DNA of 64,000 bases from Acetobacteraceae bacterium (GTDB lineage: Bacteria; Pseudomonadota; Alphaproteobacteria; Acetobacterales; Acetobacteraceae), in the NCBI GenBank assembly GCA_024280945.1, contig JAMXLO010000123.1, positions 40,994 to 104,993 on the forward strand, given 5' to 3'. Below, piece by piece: positions 17,898 through 26,174 of this stretch. Position 1 is the stretch's first letter; every line of letters starts with the position of its first letter. The notes under the pieces were generated by a model. The model made no database searches and was not told where the DNA came from. It saw only the letters and a list, made by a program, of their open reading frames with translations. A program made the position numbers and the translations under genes.

Positions 17898-17981
17898 TGC
17901 CCTCGATTGCTGGGGCGCGACGCGCCAACGTCATGGCCCCCCTCGTGATGGACGAGCCGGACCATGACGCGAAGCACGACT

Positions 17982-18013
17982 GACGCTCCTTTGATGTGGA
18001 CGCTCCTTTGATG
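17982..18013. repeat. 17-base tandem duplication
   Basis: GACGCTCCTTTGATG occurs at 17982-17996 and again at 17999-18013, giving a 17-base period with two spacer bases. It lies in the 120-base gap between two convergent genes, immediately after the deacetylase stop codon. It looks like a recent slippage duplication with no obvious function. Confidence 0.8.
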
Positions 18014-18017
18014 CGTA

Positions 18018-18956
18018 CTAGCTCAAACTTCCAGTATGATCGCGCCATACGCTCGGCTCCAACTTGAGAAATTGTTCCGCAGGGTAGGTCGCTTTCCAGT
18101 ATCGCGCGCATTCGGCGCTGCACGGATTCCAAACCCCGGGAAATCCTCGCGCGTGTGCCAGGAAGTCCTCCAGCAGTTGCAGCCTGTGCGCCCATCCTAT
18201 CATGCCCGGATGCAACACCATGTTGAACTGCCGTCCTCGCTTGTACTGCGCGTTGAAATCCGCCAGGGAGTTACGGAACAGATCGTCGGCGTGTTCCAGC
18301 CCGGTACCCCGGCGAGGAAACAGCAAGAACCACTGGTCGTCGAAGTGGTAGTAATACGGCAAGGTCAGCAAAGCCCGGCGCGTAGCGAAATCCGTCACCC
18401 AATAATGTGGCAGGTCATCAGCCAAGCCATTGCCCATGTACTCGTAACCGGCGTCGATCAGCAGATCCATGGTGTTCGCGCTGATCGTGCCTCCGGCAAA
18501 CGAGTCTTCCTGCCGCGGCAGGCAGAACCAGCCGCTGGGACGCTGTCCGGTCACGCGAGCCAATATGTCAGTTGCCAGGTCAAGTCGCGCCTTCTCCTCG
18601 ACCGCGCTCAAGCGGCTGACATCCTCGTGCTTCAGTCCATTTCCGGCGATCTCATGCCCACCCGCCAGCAGATCGCGCAGCCGCTCGGCTCGCAACTGCG
18701 CGATGACAGCCGGTACGGCGAAAGTCGCCCTGATGTCGAAGCGGCGGAGCAGAGCCACAAGCCGGTCGAGGCCGTCGTGGGCGGCAAAGTAGGCATCGGG
18801 ATGCATCAGGTCCGCCGCGCGGATCCCTTCCGGACCTCGCGCGACGCTGAGATCGACCGTGACGGTAAAGCAGAATCGGTTGCCATCGGGCCAGCGCACC
18901 TCGTCGTCACGCAGTCCGACTTCATCCGAGATCGTGTAGCCTTGCTTCCACGGCAT
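18018..18956 (-). CDS. Polysaccharide deacetylase / PuuE allantoinase-like protein (first of pair)
   Basis: A 312-residue NodB-fold protein of the group that includes PuuE-type allantoinase. Recognisable parts are RFCFTVTVDLS (Asp35 in the first metal/catalytic motif), LVALLRRFDIRATFAVPAVI, GGHEIAGNGLKHED and MVLHPGMIGWAHR near the C-terminus. In the second motif Asn106 stands where its neighbour has His115, so metal coordination may be changed. The ATG shares one base with the stop of the upstream paralogue (TGATG) and has GGAGG ahead of it, so the two are cotranscribed. The substrate is unknown; amide or ureide hydrolysis fits as well as sugar deacetylation. Confidence 0.85.
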   Translation of the reverse strand: MPWKQGYTISDEVGLRDDEVRWPDGNRFCFTVTVDLSVARGPEGIRAADLMHPDAYFAAHDGLDRLVALLRRFDIRATFAVPAVIAQLRAERLRDLLAGGHEIAGNGLKHEDVSRLSAVEEKARLDLATDILARVTGQRPSGWFCLPRQEDSFAGGTISANTMDLLIDAGYEYMGNGLADDLPHYWVTDFATRRALLTLPYYYHFDDQWFLLFPRRGTGLEHADDLFRNSLADFNAQYKRGRQFNMVLHPGMIGWAHRLQLLEDFLAHARGFPGVWNPCSAECARYWKATYPAEQFLKLEPSVWRDHTGSLS

Positions 18957-19840
18957 CACACGACCTCCGCGACAGGATGATGGGCAAGGCAATGTCGCGC
19001 CACATCCTCACAGGTGGCGAACCAGACGCCGGGCAGCGTCTTCATGCGGGTGATCAGCCGGTCCATCATCTCGATGCGCAATGCGCGTCCCGAGACGAAC
19101 GGATGAACGACAATATTGAGGTATCCGCCGGCACGGTATTGCTGCCAGAATGCTGCCCACCACAAATCGAATACCCGATCCGGATCGGTGATTCGCTGCG
19201 CCGCATTGCCGCTGCCCAACCAGGCGAAGCTGTAGAACATCGCGTCGTCGATTGCGTAATGAAACGGCAGATTCAGCATTGGATTGGCGCCGGCGGCGTC
19301 GCGCACGTAATACGGCAGGTGATCGGCGGAATCTTCCGATATGTACAGGAACCCTTCCTGCCGCAGCAGTCCCAGGGAATGCGAACTTCGAGTCCCCACC
19401 GGTCGACGCCCGGCGATCGACTCCAGGGCCCCGGCTGTCTTCAGCAGGTGGTCGCGTTCCAGGGCCGGATCTTTGGGCACGTGATGTTCCCACATGTGAT
19501 CGGCAATCTCGTGCCCACTATGCGCCACCGCGCGCAGGGCTCGGGGATACAGCTCGCAGATCCGGCCTGGGGTGAAGATCGTCGCCTTGATACGATGCGA
19601 GTCGAACAGCTCTATCAGGCGCCATATGCCGACACGTCCCCCGAACTCACCTTTGGCAAGCTGCATCGGTGGCTCGTTCAGCAGTCGGCGCAGCAGCATG
19701 GCGTCGAAATCGGCGGTGAAGTTGACCGCGATGCGCGCACCATGCGGCCAAGTCAATCCGGGAATACGCTGGTGACGCGCATCGTATTGCCGCGCCGCGG
19801 CACAAAGGTCGTCGATATCCTGTTCGAGCTGGCTGGTCAT
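18956..19840 (-). CDS. Polysaccharide deacetylase / PuuE-like protein (second of pair)
   Basis: A 294-residue NodB-fold hydrolase, paralogous to the downstream gene. Motif 1 is ARIAVNFTADFDAML (Asp44/Asp46), and motif 2 is GHEIADHMWEHH (His115, His119), giving the usual Asp-His-His metal set. RIKATIFTPGRICELYP is the conserved helix. No signal peptide is visible, so it acts in the cytoplasm, which favours a ureide/amide substrate over a cell-wall polymer. The ATG at 19838-19840 is placed by similarity to the domain start, because AGGAGA sits too close to be an ideal ribosome site. It is divergent from a branched-chain-type ABC transporter, suggesting uptake and breakdown of a nitrogen compound. 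Confidence 0.84.
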   Translation of the reverse strand: MTSQLEQDIDDLCAAARQYDARHQRIPGLTWPHGARIAVNFTADFDAMLLRRLLNEPPMQLAKGEFGGRVGIWRLIELFDSHRIKATIFTPGRICELYPRALRAVAHSGHEIADHMWEHHVPKDPALERDHLLKTAGALESIAGRRPVGTRSSHSLGLLRQEGFLYISEDSADHLPYYVRDAAGANPMLNLPFHYAIDDAMFYSFAWLGSGNAAQRITDPDRVFDLWWAAFWQQYRAGGYLNIVVHPFVSGRALRIEMMDRLITRMKTLPGVWFATCEDVARHCLAHHPVAEVV

Positions 19841-19953
19841 TCTCCTGGCGTCCCGTTTGTAACGCAACAATGCTATCACACCTGTTGACTTCGTCCGCGG
19901 CCGCGTCCCACAGTTTCTGGCACGGCGAACAGCCGCTATAACAGGAGGTCCGC

Positions 19954-21189
19954 TTGGGGGCGTTGCTGAAATGGAGCGCCGGCGTTGCGCTGCTGTGCGC
20001 ATCGCAGGCCACAACGGCCGCGACCGTTGGTCCGGTCACTGATGATCTTGGCGTGATCCGCATTGCCAAAGGCGCACCGATCCAGATTGGCGCCTACTGG
20101 GTCTTATCCGGTGCCGACACCGCGCTAGGCCTTGACGAAAAACGCGGTGTCGAGATCGCGTTCAAGGACATGGGTGGCAAGCTTCTCGGTCATCCGCTGA
20201 AGCTGAATGCGGAAGACGATGGCTGCAACGCCGAAGGTGGGCAGACCGCGGCAACCAAACTCGCCGCCAATCCGCAGACCGTGATCGTGCTGGGGCCCGC
20301 CTGTTCGTCTGCCGCTACACCCGGCGCGCCAATACTCTGGCAGCAGGGAATCGTCGATATCTGCACCGCGTGCACTGCACCTGCGCTCACCGCCCCAACC
20401 CGCAAGAAGGAATATGACGGCTTCGCCCGCACCGTGTTCAGTGATAGCGAGCAGGGCAAGGCGGACGCGACGTATGTACACAACGTCCTCAAGGCACCTT
20501 CAGTAGTTACCATCCACGATGGCAGCCCATACGCGCAGCAGCTGCAGCAGGTGATGGCCGACAACTTCAGGCAGCTGGGAGGCAAGGTGCTGTCGCAGGA
20601 AGCGATCGCGCCGACCGACGTCGATATGAAGCCGCTGCTGACCCGCATCGCCAGCGAAAAGCCGGACCTGATCTACTTCCCCGTCTTCACCGCGGCCGCG
20701 GCGCAGATCGTCCGGCAGGCAAGGGGTACGCCAGGGCTCGAGAAGACCAAGTTGATGGGCGGCGGCTCGCTGCTGTCTGCCGACTTTATCGAGGCTGCTG
20801 GTCCTGCTGTGGTTGGCTTCATCATCGGCTACCCTGATCTGTCGCCAGAGGCCATGGGCAAGAATTATCCGAAGTTCGTCGAGGAGTACAAGAAGGCCTA
20901 CAACGAGGCGCCGATCTCGGGCTACCACGCCAACGCCTATGACGGCGCGATGCTGGCCGTGAAGGCAATCGAGAAGGTTGCGAAGACCGATAAAGACGGC
21001 AACCTATACATCGGCAAAAAGGCTCTGCGCGACGCGGTGTTTGCCACCACGTTCGACGGCATCAGCGGCCCGATCGCCTGCGACCAGTACGGCGAATGCT
21101 CGCAATTCAAGCCTTCGGTGCTGGAGTTCACGTCGTCCGATCCGAAGACGTTCGGCGTCGGCAAGAACCCGAAGAAGATCTGGCCGTAG
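19954..21189 (+). CDS. livK: Branched-chain amino acid-type ABC transporter substrate-binding protein
   Basis: A 411-residue periplasmic binding protein with a signal peptide (LKWSAGVALLCASQATTA). The body is the Leu/Ile/Val-binding fold: PIQIGAYWVLSGADTALGLD, KRGVEIAFKDMGG, VIVLGPACSSAATPGAPI, VVTIHDGSPYAQQLQQV and the DVDMKPLLTRI repeat. It begins with TTG, directed by a strong AGGAGG seven bases upstream. It is the first gene of a complete livKHMGF operon. The Liv label covers importers of branched-chain amino acids, amides, urea and aromatic acids, so the true ligand is open. The neighbouring PuuE-like genes make a nitrogenous ligand plausible. Confidence 0.92.
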   Translation: MGALLKWSAGVALLCASQATTAATVGPVTDDLGVIRIAKGAPIQIGAYWVLSGADTALGLDEKRGVEIAFKDMGGKLLGHPLKLNAEDDGCNAEGGQTAATKLAANPQTVIVLGPACSSAATPGAPILWQQGIVDICTACTAPALTAPTRKKEYDGFARTVFSDSEQGKADATYVHNVLKAPSVVTIHDGSPYAQQLQQVMADNFRQLGGKVLSQEAIAPTDVDMKPLLTRIASEKPDLIYFPVFTAAAAQIVRQARGTPGLEKTKLMGGGSLLSADFIEAAGPAVVGFIIGYPDLSPEAMGKNYPKFVEEYKKAYNEAPISGYHANAYDGAMLAVKAIEKVAKTDKDGNLYIGKKALRDAVFATTFDGISGPIACDQYGECSQFKPSVLEFTSSDPKTFGVGKNPKKIWP

Positions 21190-21192
21190 TAG

Positions 21193-22254
21193 GTGGTTGG
21201 TCGCAACATCGCCCGGCTCAACGCGGTCGATGTCGTTCTTTGGGGTCTGCGTGTCGGTGTCGTGGCCGTCGTGGTCATCGGCACCGTCGGCACCCTGATC
21301 AAGGGTCGTTATAACGCGGCCCAATGGTTCGACTTCATCATGTTCGGCCTGACCATCGGCAGTATCTACGCGCAGATTGCGCTTGGGTATACGATGGTCT
21401 ATGGCGTATTGCGACTGATCAATTTCGCGCACGGCGATATCGTGATGACCGGCGCGTTTGCCGGCTACTTCGTCGCCATGCCGCTCGACCGCTCTGGTTT
21501 CCTGGAAGACAATCCGGTGCTCGCCATGGCGGCGATCCTGCTGGTGGCGGTCATCGTCTCAACCAGTATTGCCGTCCTGACGGAACGAATCGCATATCGG
21601 CCATTTCGCCGTGTCGTCGGACTTGCGCCTTTGATCTGCGCGATCGGCGTGTCGTTCTTCCTGGAGCAGACCTTCCGCGGCATGTTCGGTTCGGCGGTGA
21701 AATCCTATCCAGATCCCCAGTGGCAGCGTGCCGCGTTTCACGTCTTTGGCTTCAATGTCCCGCGTATCGATGTGCTGGTGATCGGGCTTGCGCTCATCTT
21801 CATGGGACTGCTCTACCTGATCGTGCAGCGCACGCGTATGGGCACTGCGATGCGGGCGGTGGCCGAGGACGGCGAGGCCGCGGCGCTGATGGGCATCGAC
21901 GTGAACAAGGTGGTGGTGTTCACCTTCGTGCTTGGTGGCGCCATGGCCGGCATCGCCGGCGTGTTTTATGCGTTCGTATATAAGCAGGTGTATTTTCTGA
22001 TGGGGTTTACGCCCGGCATCAAGGCATTCGGCGCCGCGGTGCTGGGCGGTATAGGCAACATTCCCGGTGCCATGTTGGGTGGCTTCTTCCTGGGCATGGT
22101 CGAATCGGTCGGGCCTACGCTGTTCCTCGACGGCATCGGCATTCCGGCACCATACCAGCTGCGTGACCTGATCGCTTTCACGCTGCTGATCATGGTGCTG
22201 ATCTTCCGTCCGCACGGTCTGTTGGGCGAGGCCCTGGCAAAGAAGCGGGCATGA
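21193..22254 (+). CDS. livH: Branched-chain-type ABC transporter permease LivH
   Basis: A 353-residue inner-membrane permease. The LivH signature region is ALGYTMVYGVLRLINFAHGD, followed by RIAYRPFRR and the cytoplasmic coupling loop GTAMRAVAEDGEAAALMGID. Further on, FGAAVLGGIGNIPGAMLGGF is the conserved C-terminal segment. About eight membrane helices are evident. It starts with GTG right after a double stop (TAGTAG) that ends livK, and its last four bases overlap the livM start (ATGA), so the cistrons are tightly coupled. Confidence 0.93.
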   Translation: MVGRNIARLNAVDVVLWGLRVGVVAVVVIGTVGTLIKGRYNAAQWFDFIMFGLTIGSIYAQIALGYTMVYGVLRLINFAHGDIVMTGAFAGYFVAMPLDRSGFLEDNPVLAMAAILLVAVIVSTSIAVLTERIAYRPFRRVVGLAPLICAIGVSFFLEQTFRGMFGSAVKSYPDPQWQRAAFHVFGFNVPRIDVLVIGLALIFMGLLYLIVQRTRMGTAMRAVAEDGEAAALMGIDVNKVVVFTFVLGGAMAGIAGVFYAFVYKQVYFLMGFTPGIKAFGAAVLGGIGNIPGAMLGGFFLGMVESVGPTLFLDGIGIPAPYQLRDLIAFTLLIMVLIFRPHGLLGEALAKKRA

Positions 22255-23900
22255 TGCGTCGCGCTGCGCTGATCGGTCTCGCATTCGGTGCCGGCGCGGT
22301 ACATCTGGCGGCGGTAGGTGTGCTGCTGGCAATGCACCAGCGCTGGATCATCGTCGAGGCGCTGACGCTCGGACAGGCGGCATTGCTGCTGCTCGCCGGC
22401 GGTGCCGGTGCGATGACGCGCGGCCCTGTCATGGGCGCGCTGGCCGGCGCCGCTGCAGGCGTGCCGGTGGTCGCGCTGTTGGCCGCGATGTCGCTGGTGC
22501 CGCTGAATTCGATCTTCATCGCGTTGTCGCACGATCTGTTCAACATGCTCACGTTGGGGGTCGGTCTTGCAGCTGGTGTGGCCATTCTGATCGGCGGGGG
22601 TGCGATCGCCGGTCTGGTTGGCGTGCTGCTGTCGAACAGCTCACAGATGGTGCGCCGGGCGATCTTTCCCGGAGCGATCTCTGTCGTGGTCGCCGGCGTA
22701 TTTCAGGAACTGATCCAGCTCATGCTGCAGCAATACGAAGGACCCGTCGGCGACTTCCGCGACTTCATCTATACCTGGGAAGGACTCAGCCTTCAGGGGG
22801 CCATCGCGATCTTCGTCCTCGCCGCGCTGCTCAGCGAGGTGTTCGGATTCATCTGGCGTATGCGCGCTGAACGCACTGCCAGCCACGACCACCGTCGCGA
22901 GCGCATGGTCCGTGCCGGCATCGCCTTGTTGATCCTGGTGTTGTTGCCGATGCTGGGCGGGTCCTATGTCGGCCAGGTGCTGATGCTGGTCGGCCTCTAT
23001 ATCCTGATGGGCATGGGGCTCAACCTGGAGGTCGGCCTGGCCGGCTTGCTGGACCTCGGCTTCGTCGCATTCTTCGCGGTCGGCGCCTATAGCACGGCAC
23101 TGCTCACGGCCGGATCGGCGCATGCGCTGATGCACCTGCCGTATTGGGCGGCGATGCCGGTCTCGGTGCTGCTTGCGGTTGCGGTTGGCGTGCTGTTCGG
23201 CTTGCCGGTACTTGGCGTGCGCGGCGACTATCTGGCGGTCGCCACGATGGGTCTGGGCGAGATCGTTCGCGTGATCGTTCAATCGGACTTTGCCGCGCCG
23301 CTGCTTGGTGGCGCACAGGGCATTCTGGAAATTCCCAAGCCGAGTATCGGCAATTTCGTTCTCGGCAACCCGGTATCGCTGTTCTACCTGACCCTGGTGG
23401 CGTCCGCGGTGGCGGCATTCGTTGCCTGGCGCCTGGAGAACTCTCGGCTGGGACGCGCCTGGGAGGCGCTGCGCGACGATGAGGACGTGGCGCAGGCGCT
23501 GGGCATCAACCTGGTGCGGGCGAAGCTGCTCGCCTATGGCCTTGGCGCGGCGTTCGCCGGACTGGCCGGATCGATCTTCGCGACGATGCTGACATCGGTC
23601 TATCCATCCAGCTTTCAGCTGTTGATTTCGATCAACGTGCTGGCGCTGATCATTGTCGGCGGCATGGGCAGCCTGCCCGGGGTGGTCCTTGGCTCCATCG
23701 TGCTGATCGGCCTGCCGGAACTGTTGCGAGAATTCGGCGAGTATCGCTACCTGTTCTATGGCGCGGTGCTGATTGTCATGATGCGGCTTCGGCCTGAAGG
23801 GCTGTGGCCATCTGATGTCCGCCAGCGGGAACTGCACGCGGAAGACGAGACACTGGCCCTGGATGCCGGAACCGATGCCGTGCCGGCGCAGCCGAGATAA
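22251..23900 (+). CDS. livM: Branched-chain-type ABC transporter permease LivM, with extended N-terminus
   Basis: A 549-residue permease. The C-terminal about 330 residues are standard LivM (MGLNLEVGLAGLLDLGFVAF, GVRGDYLAVATMGLGEIVRV, RAWEALRDDEDVAQALGIN, LNVLALIIVGGMGSLPGVVL-type segment near 23635-23700). Ahead of this lie about 220 additional residues with several more membrane spans (for example LTLGQAALLLLAGGAGAMTR and NMLTLGVGLAAGVAILIGGG), making it clearly longer than the usual 300-450 residue LivM. The extension is a feature of some alphaproteobacterial relatives. The start overlaps the livH stop by four bases. Confidence 0.92.
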   Translation: MMRRAALIGLAFGAGAVHLAAVGVLLAMHQRWIIVEALTLGQAALLLLAGGAGAMTRGPVMGALAGAAAGVPVVALLAAMSLVPLNSIFIALSHDLFNMLTLGVGLAAGVAILIGGGAIAGLVGVLLSNSSQMVRRAIFPGAISVVVAGVFQELIQLMLQQYEGPVGDFRDFIYTWEGLSLQGAIAIFVLAALLSEVFGFIWRMRAERTASHDHRRERMVRAGIALLILVLLPMLGGSYVGQVLMLVGLYILMGMGLNLEVGLAGLLDLGFVAFFAVGAYSTALLTAGSAHALMHLPYWAAMPVSVLLAVAVGVLFGLPVLGVRGDYLAVATMGLGEIVRVIVQSDFAAPLLGGAQGILEIPKPSIGNFVLGNPVSLFYLTLVASAVAAFVAWRLENSRLGRAWEALRDDEDVAQALGINLVRAKLLAYGLGAAFAGLAGSIFATMLTSVYPSSFQLLISINVLALIIVGGMGSLPGVVLGSIVLIGLPELLREFGEYRYLFYGAVLIVMMRLRPEGLWPSDVRQRELHAEDETLALDAGTDAVPAQPR

Positions 23901-23902
23901 CA

Positions 23903-24685
23903 GTGACAGAGCCGCTGCTTCGCTGTGATCACCTGACGATGCGCTTCGGCGGCCTGACGGCAATCGCTGATCTTGATCTTGCGGTGGCCGAGCGCTGCAT
24001 TCACAGCGTCATCGGGCCGAATGGCGCTGGCAAGACGACGGTTTTCAACTGCATCACGCAAAACCTGCGGCCGACCTCCGGTCAGGTCTGGTTTTCCGGA
24101 CAGCGCATCGACGGCTTGACGCCGGACCGCGTCGCCGCCGCCGGTATCAGCCGGACCTATCAGAACATTCGCCTGTTCCGCAACATAACGGCGATCGAGA
24201 ACCTGTTGGTGGGGATGCATCTGCACCTGCGCTCCAGTTGGCTTGGCGCGGTGCTGCGCACGCCCTTCACGATGCGCGACGAGCAGGCGGCGCATGAGGA
24301 GGCGCTGCGCCTGCTGCATTTCGTCGGGTTGCGCGGGCGTGGCGATATTCTGGCGCGCAACCTCGCCTATGGCGAGCAGCGGCGCCTGGAGATCGGCCGC
24401 GCGCTCGCAACCAAGCCCCGGCTGCTTCTGCTCGACGAACCGACGGCAGGGATGAACCCGCACGAGACCTCGGACATGATGGACTTCATCCGCCAGGTGC
24501 GGGCGCAGTTCGGCACTGCCATCCTGCTGATCGAGCACCAGATGCGCGTGGTGATGTCGATGTCCGATCGTGTCACGGTGCTGGACCACGGTGTGAAGAT
24601 TGCCGAAGACGTACCCGCGCGTGTGCAGCAGGATCCGGCGGTGATCGAGGCATATCTCGGCAAAGCCGCAACAGCCGCGGAGTGA
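23903..24685 (+). CDS. livG: Branched-chain-type ABC transporter ATPase LivG
   Basis: A 260-residue ABC ATPase. Walker A is GPNGAGKTTVFN, the Q-loop region is SRTYQNIRLF, the signature is LAYGEQRRLEIGRALA, and Walker B is LLLLDEPTAGMNP. The final helical tail (IEAYLGKA) is typical of LivG. It pairs with LivF to drive the LivHM permease. It begins with GTG two bases after livM, and livF starts four bases downstream. Confidence 0.95.
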   Translation: MTEPLLRCDHLTMRFGGLTAIADLDLAVAERCIHSVIGPNGAGKTTVFNCITQNLRPTSGQVWFSGQRIDGLTPDRVAAAGISRTYQNIRLFRNITAIENLLVGMHLHLRSSWLGAVLRTPFTMRDEQAAHEEALRLLHFVGLRGRGDILARNLAYGEQRRLEIGRALATKPRLLLLDEPTAGMNPHETSDMMDFIRQVRAQFGTAILLIEHQMRVVMSMSDRVTVLDHGVKIAEDVPARVQQDPAVIEAYLGKAATAAE

Positions 24686-24689
24686 CGGC

Positions 24690-25397
24690 ATGGCGCTGCT
24701 GGAGGTTGCGGACATCCACGTCTTCTACGACAAGATCGAGGCGCTGAAAGGCATCTCGCTTGCAGTCGAGGAGCGCGAGATCGTCACTTTGGTCGGCGGC
24801 AATGGTGCCGGCAAATCAACCACGCTCCGCGCAATCAGTGGGCTGCTGCATCCCCGGCAGGGCTCCATCCGGTTCGCAGGACGCTCGCTCGCTGGCCTGG
24901 GTGCGCACGAGATTGCCGCTGGTGGCGTGGTGCACATACCAGAGGGCCGTCGCATCTTCGGGCGGCTGACGGTGAACGAGAATTTGGAACTGGGTGCCTT
25001 CACCCGTCGTGATCGGCGCGACGTGGCGACCGATAAGGAGCAGATGTTGGTGCTGTTCCCCCGTCTGCGCGAACGGCTGAAGCAGCTTGCCGGGACGCTG
25101 TCCGGCGGCGAGCAACAGATGCTGGCGGCGGCGCGCGCGCTGATGGCGCGACCTCGTGTGCTGCTGATGGACGAGCCCAGCATGGGACTGGCGCCGATGC
25201 TGGTCGAGCAGGTGTTTGAAACGATCGGGCGGATCAATCAGCAGGGGGTGACCATCCTGCTGGTCGAGCAGAATGCGCCGATGGCGTTGGGAATCGCCAA
25301 TCGGGGCTACGTGCTCGAGAGCGGGAGGATCGTGCTTGATGGTCCCGGTCGCGATCTGCTGGACGATGAGCGCGTCAGGCGCGCCTATCTAGGTTGA
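24690..25397 (+). CDS. livF: Branched-chain-type ABC transporter ATPase LivF
   Basis: A 235-residue ABC ATPase. Walker A is GGNGAGKSTTLR, the LivF-type segment is GGVVHIPEGRRIFGRLTVNE, the signature is LSGGEQQMLAAARALM, and Walker B is VLLMDEPSMGLAP. The C-terminus ends RRAYLG, as in the family. It is the last gene of livKHMGF, and its 3' end overlaps the convergent methyltransferase gene by nine bases. Confidence 0.95.
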   Translation: MALLEVADIHVFYDKIEALKGISLAVEEREIVTLVGGNGAGKSTTLRAISGLLHPRQGSIRFAGRSLAGLGAHEIAAGGVVHIPEGRRIFGRLTVNENLELGAFTRRDRRDVATDKEQMLVLFPRLRERLKQLAGTLSGGEQQMLAAARALMARPRVLLMDEPSMGLAPMLVEQVFETIGRINQQGVTILLVEQNAPMALGIANRGYVLESGRIVLDGPGRDLLDDERVRRAYLG

Positions 25398-26174
25398 GCT
25401 CACGCGCTCGGCCGCTAGGATTGCGATCGGAAACGCGTACTCGATCCTCTCGTTCACCCGGCGTACCGGAATCCCGAGCCGGTCATCCTCGGCCGACGCT
25501 GCGTACATCTCGATGATCTTCACGTCATCGCCAGGATTGGGAAACGAGCGTGCCAACAGGTTCCGGATCTCGTCGCGCAGCTCATAGAAGCTGGCGCGCG
25601 GCGCCGGCAGTCCCGTCGAATGGAACAGAGCCTTCAGTTCACCAAGCATCAGGCAGCGTACATGCGACGGATCGCGCAGCTTCTCCGCCCGGTTCCATTC
25701 AGCGGCCTTGGCTGGGTCGTCCGACGCATGCATGTCAATCACGATCACGCGGCCGCCAGGCGCACAGACCCGCACCATCTCGCGCATGACACCAAGAGGC
25801 TCAAGGAAGTGGTGCATGGAAAACCGCGTCACCACGATGTCGAACGCATCGTCGGCGTAGGGCAGTGCCGTGACGTCGCCACGGTCCCAGGTGACATTTG
25901 CGACGCCGCTCTCGGTCGCGTGCTGCCGTGCCCGGTCCAACATCGCTGGCGTCATGTCGATGCCGGTGGCGTGCTCCACGTATGGCGCAAAGGCTGACAC
26001 CACGATGCCGCCACCGCACGCCACGTCCAGCAGCCTGTCGCTGGGCTTGGGCGCCGCCGCCTCGACGATCATCCGTAGCGCATTGGCATCCGTGATTGGT
26101 GCCGCGGTGCTGAACGGCATCGCCTGCCGACTGAACTGATCGAGGATCCGATCCTGATGACTGATGTCGCTCAT
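25389..26174 (-). CDS. Class I SAM-dependent methyltransferase
   Basis: A 261-residue methyltransferase of the UbiE/MenG-like type. SAM motif I is RLLDVACGGGIVVSAFAPYV, the acidic loop is ATGIDMTPAMLDRAR, and motif II/III are FDIVVTRFSMHHFLEP and RVCAPGGRVIVIDMHA. Its length and the C-terminal tail resemble small-molecule methylases rather than rRNA enzymes. The ATG overlaps the stop of the upstream amidohydrolase gene (ATGA), so the two are translated together and may act on the same metabolite. The substrate is unknown. Confidence 0.88.
   Translation of the reverse strand: MSDISHQDRILDQFSRQAMPFSTAAPITDANALRMIVEAAAPKPSDRLLDVACGGGIVVSAFAPYVEHATGIDMTPAMLDRARQHATESGVANVTWDRGDVTALPYADDAFDIVVTRFSMHHFLEPLGVMREMVRVCAPGGRVIVIDMHASDDPAKAAEWNRAEKLRDPSHVRCLMLGELKALFHSTGLPAPRASFYELRDEIRNLLARSFPNPGDDVKIIEMYAASAEDDRLGIPVRRVNERIEYAFPIAILAAERVSST

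Noticed and set aside
18036..19888. Plus-strand frames of about 300 codons opposite the two deacetylases
   Set aside because: No motif, and the minus-strand NodB-fold proteins explain the region.
22641..23963. Minus-strand frame of 440 codons opposite livM
   Set aside because: Composition is rich in Gln, His and Arg, as expected from reading a membrane protein gene backwards; no family signature.
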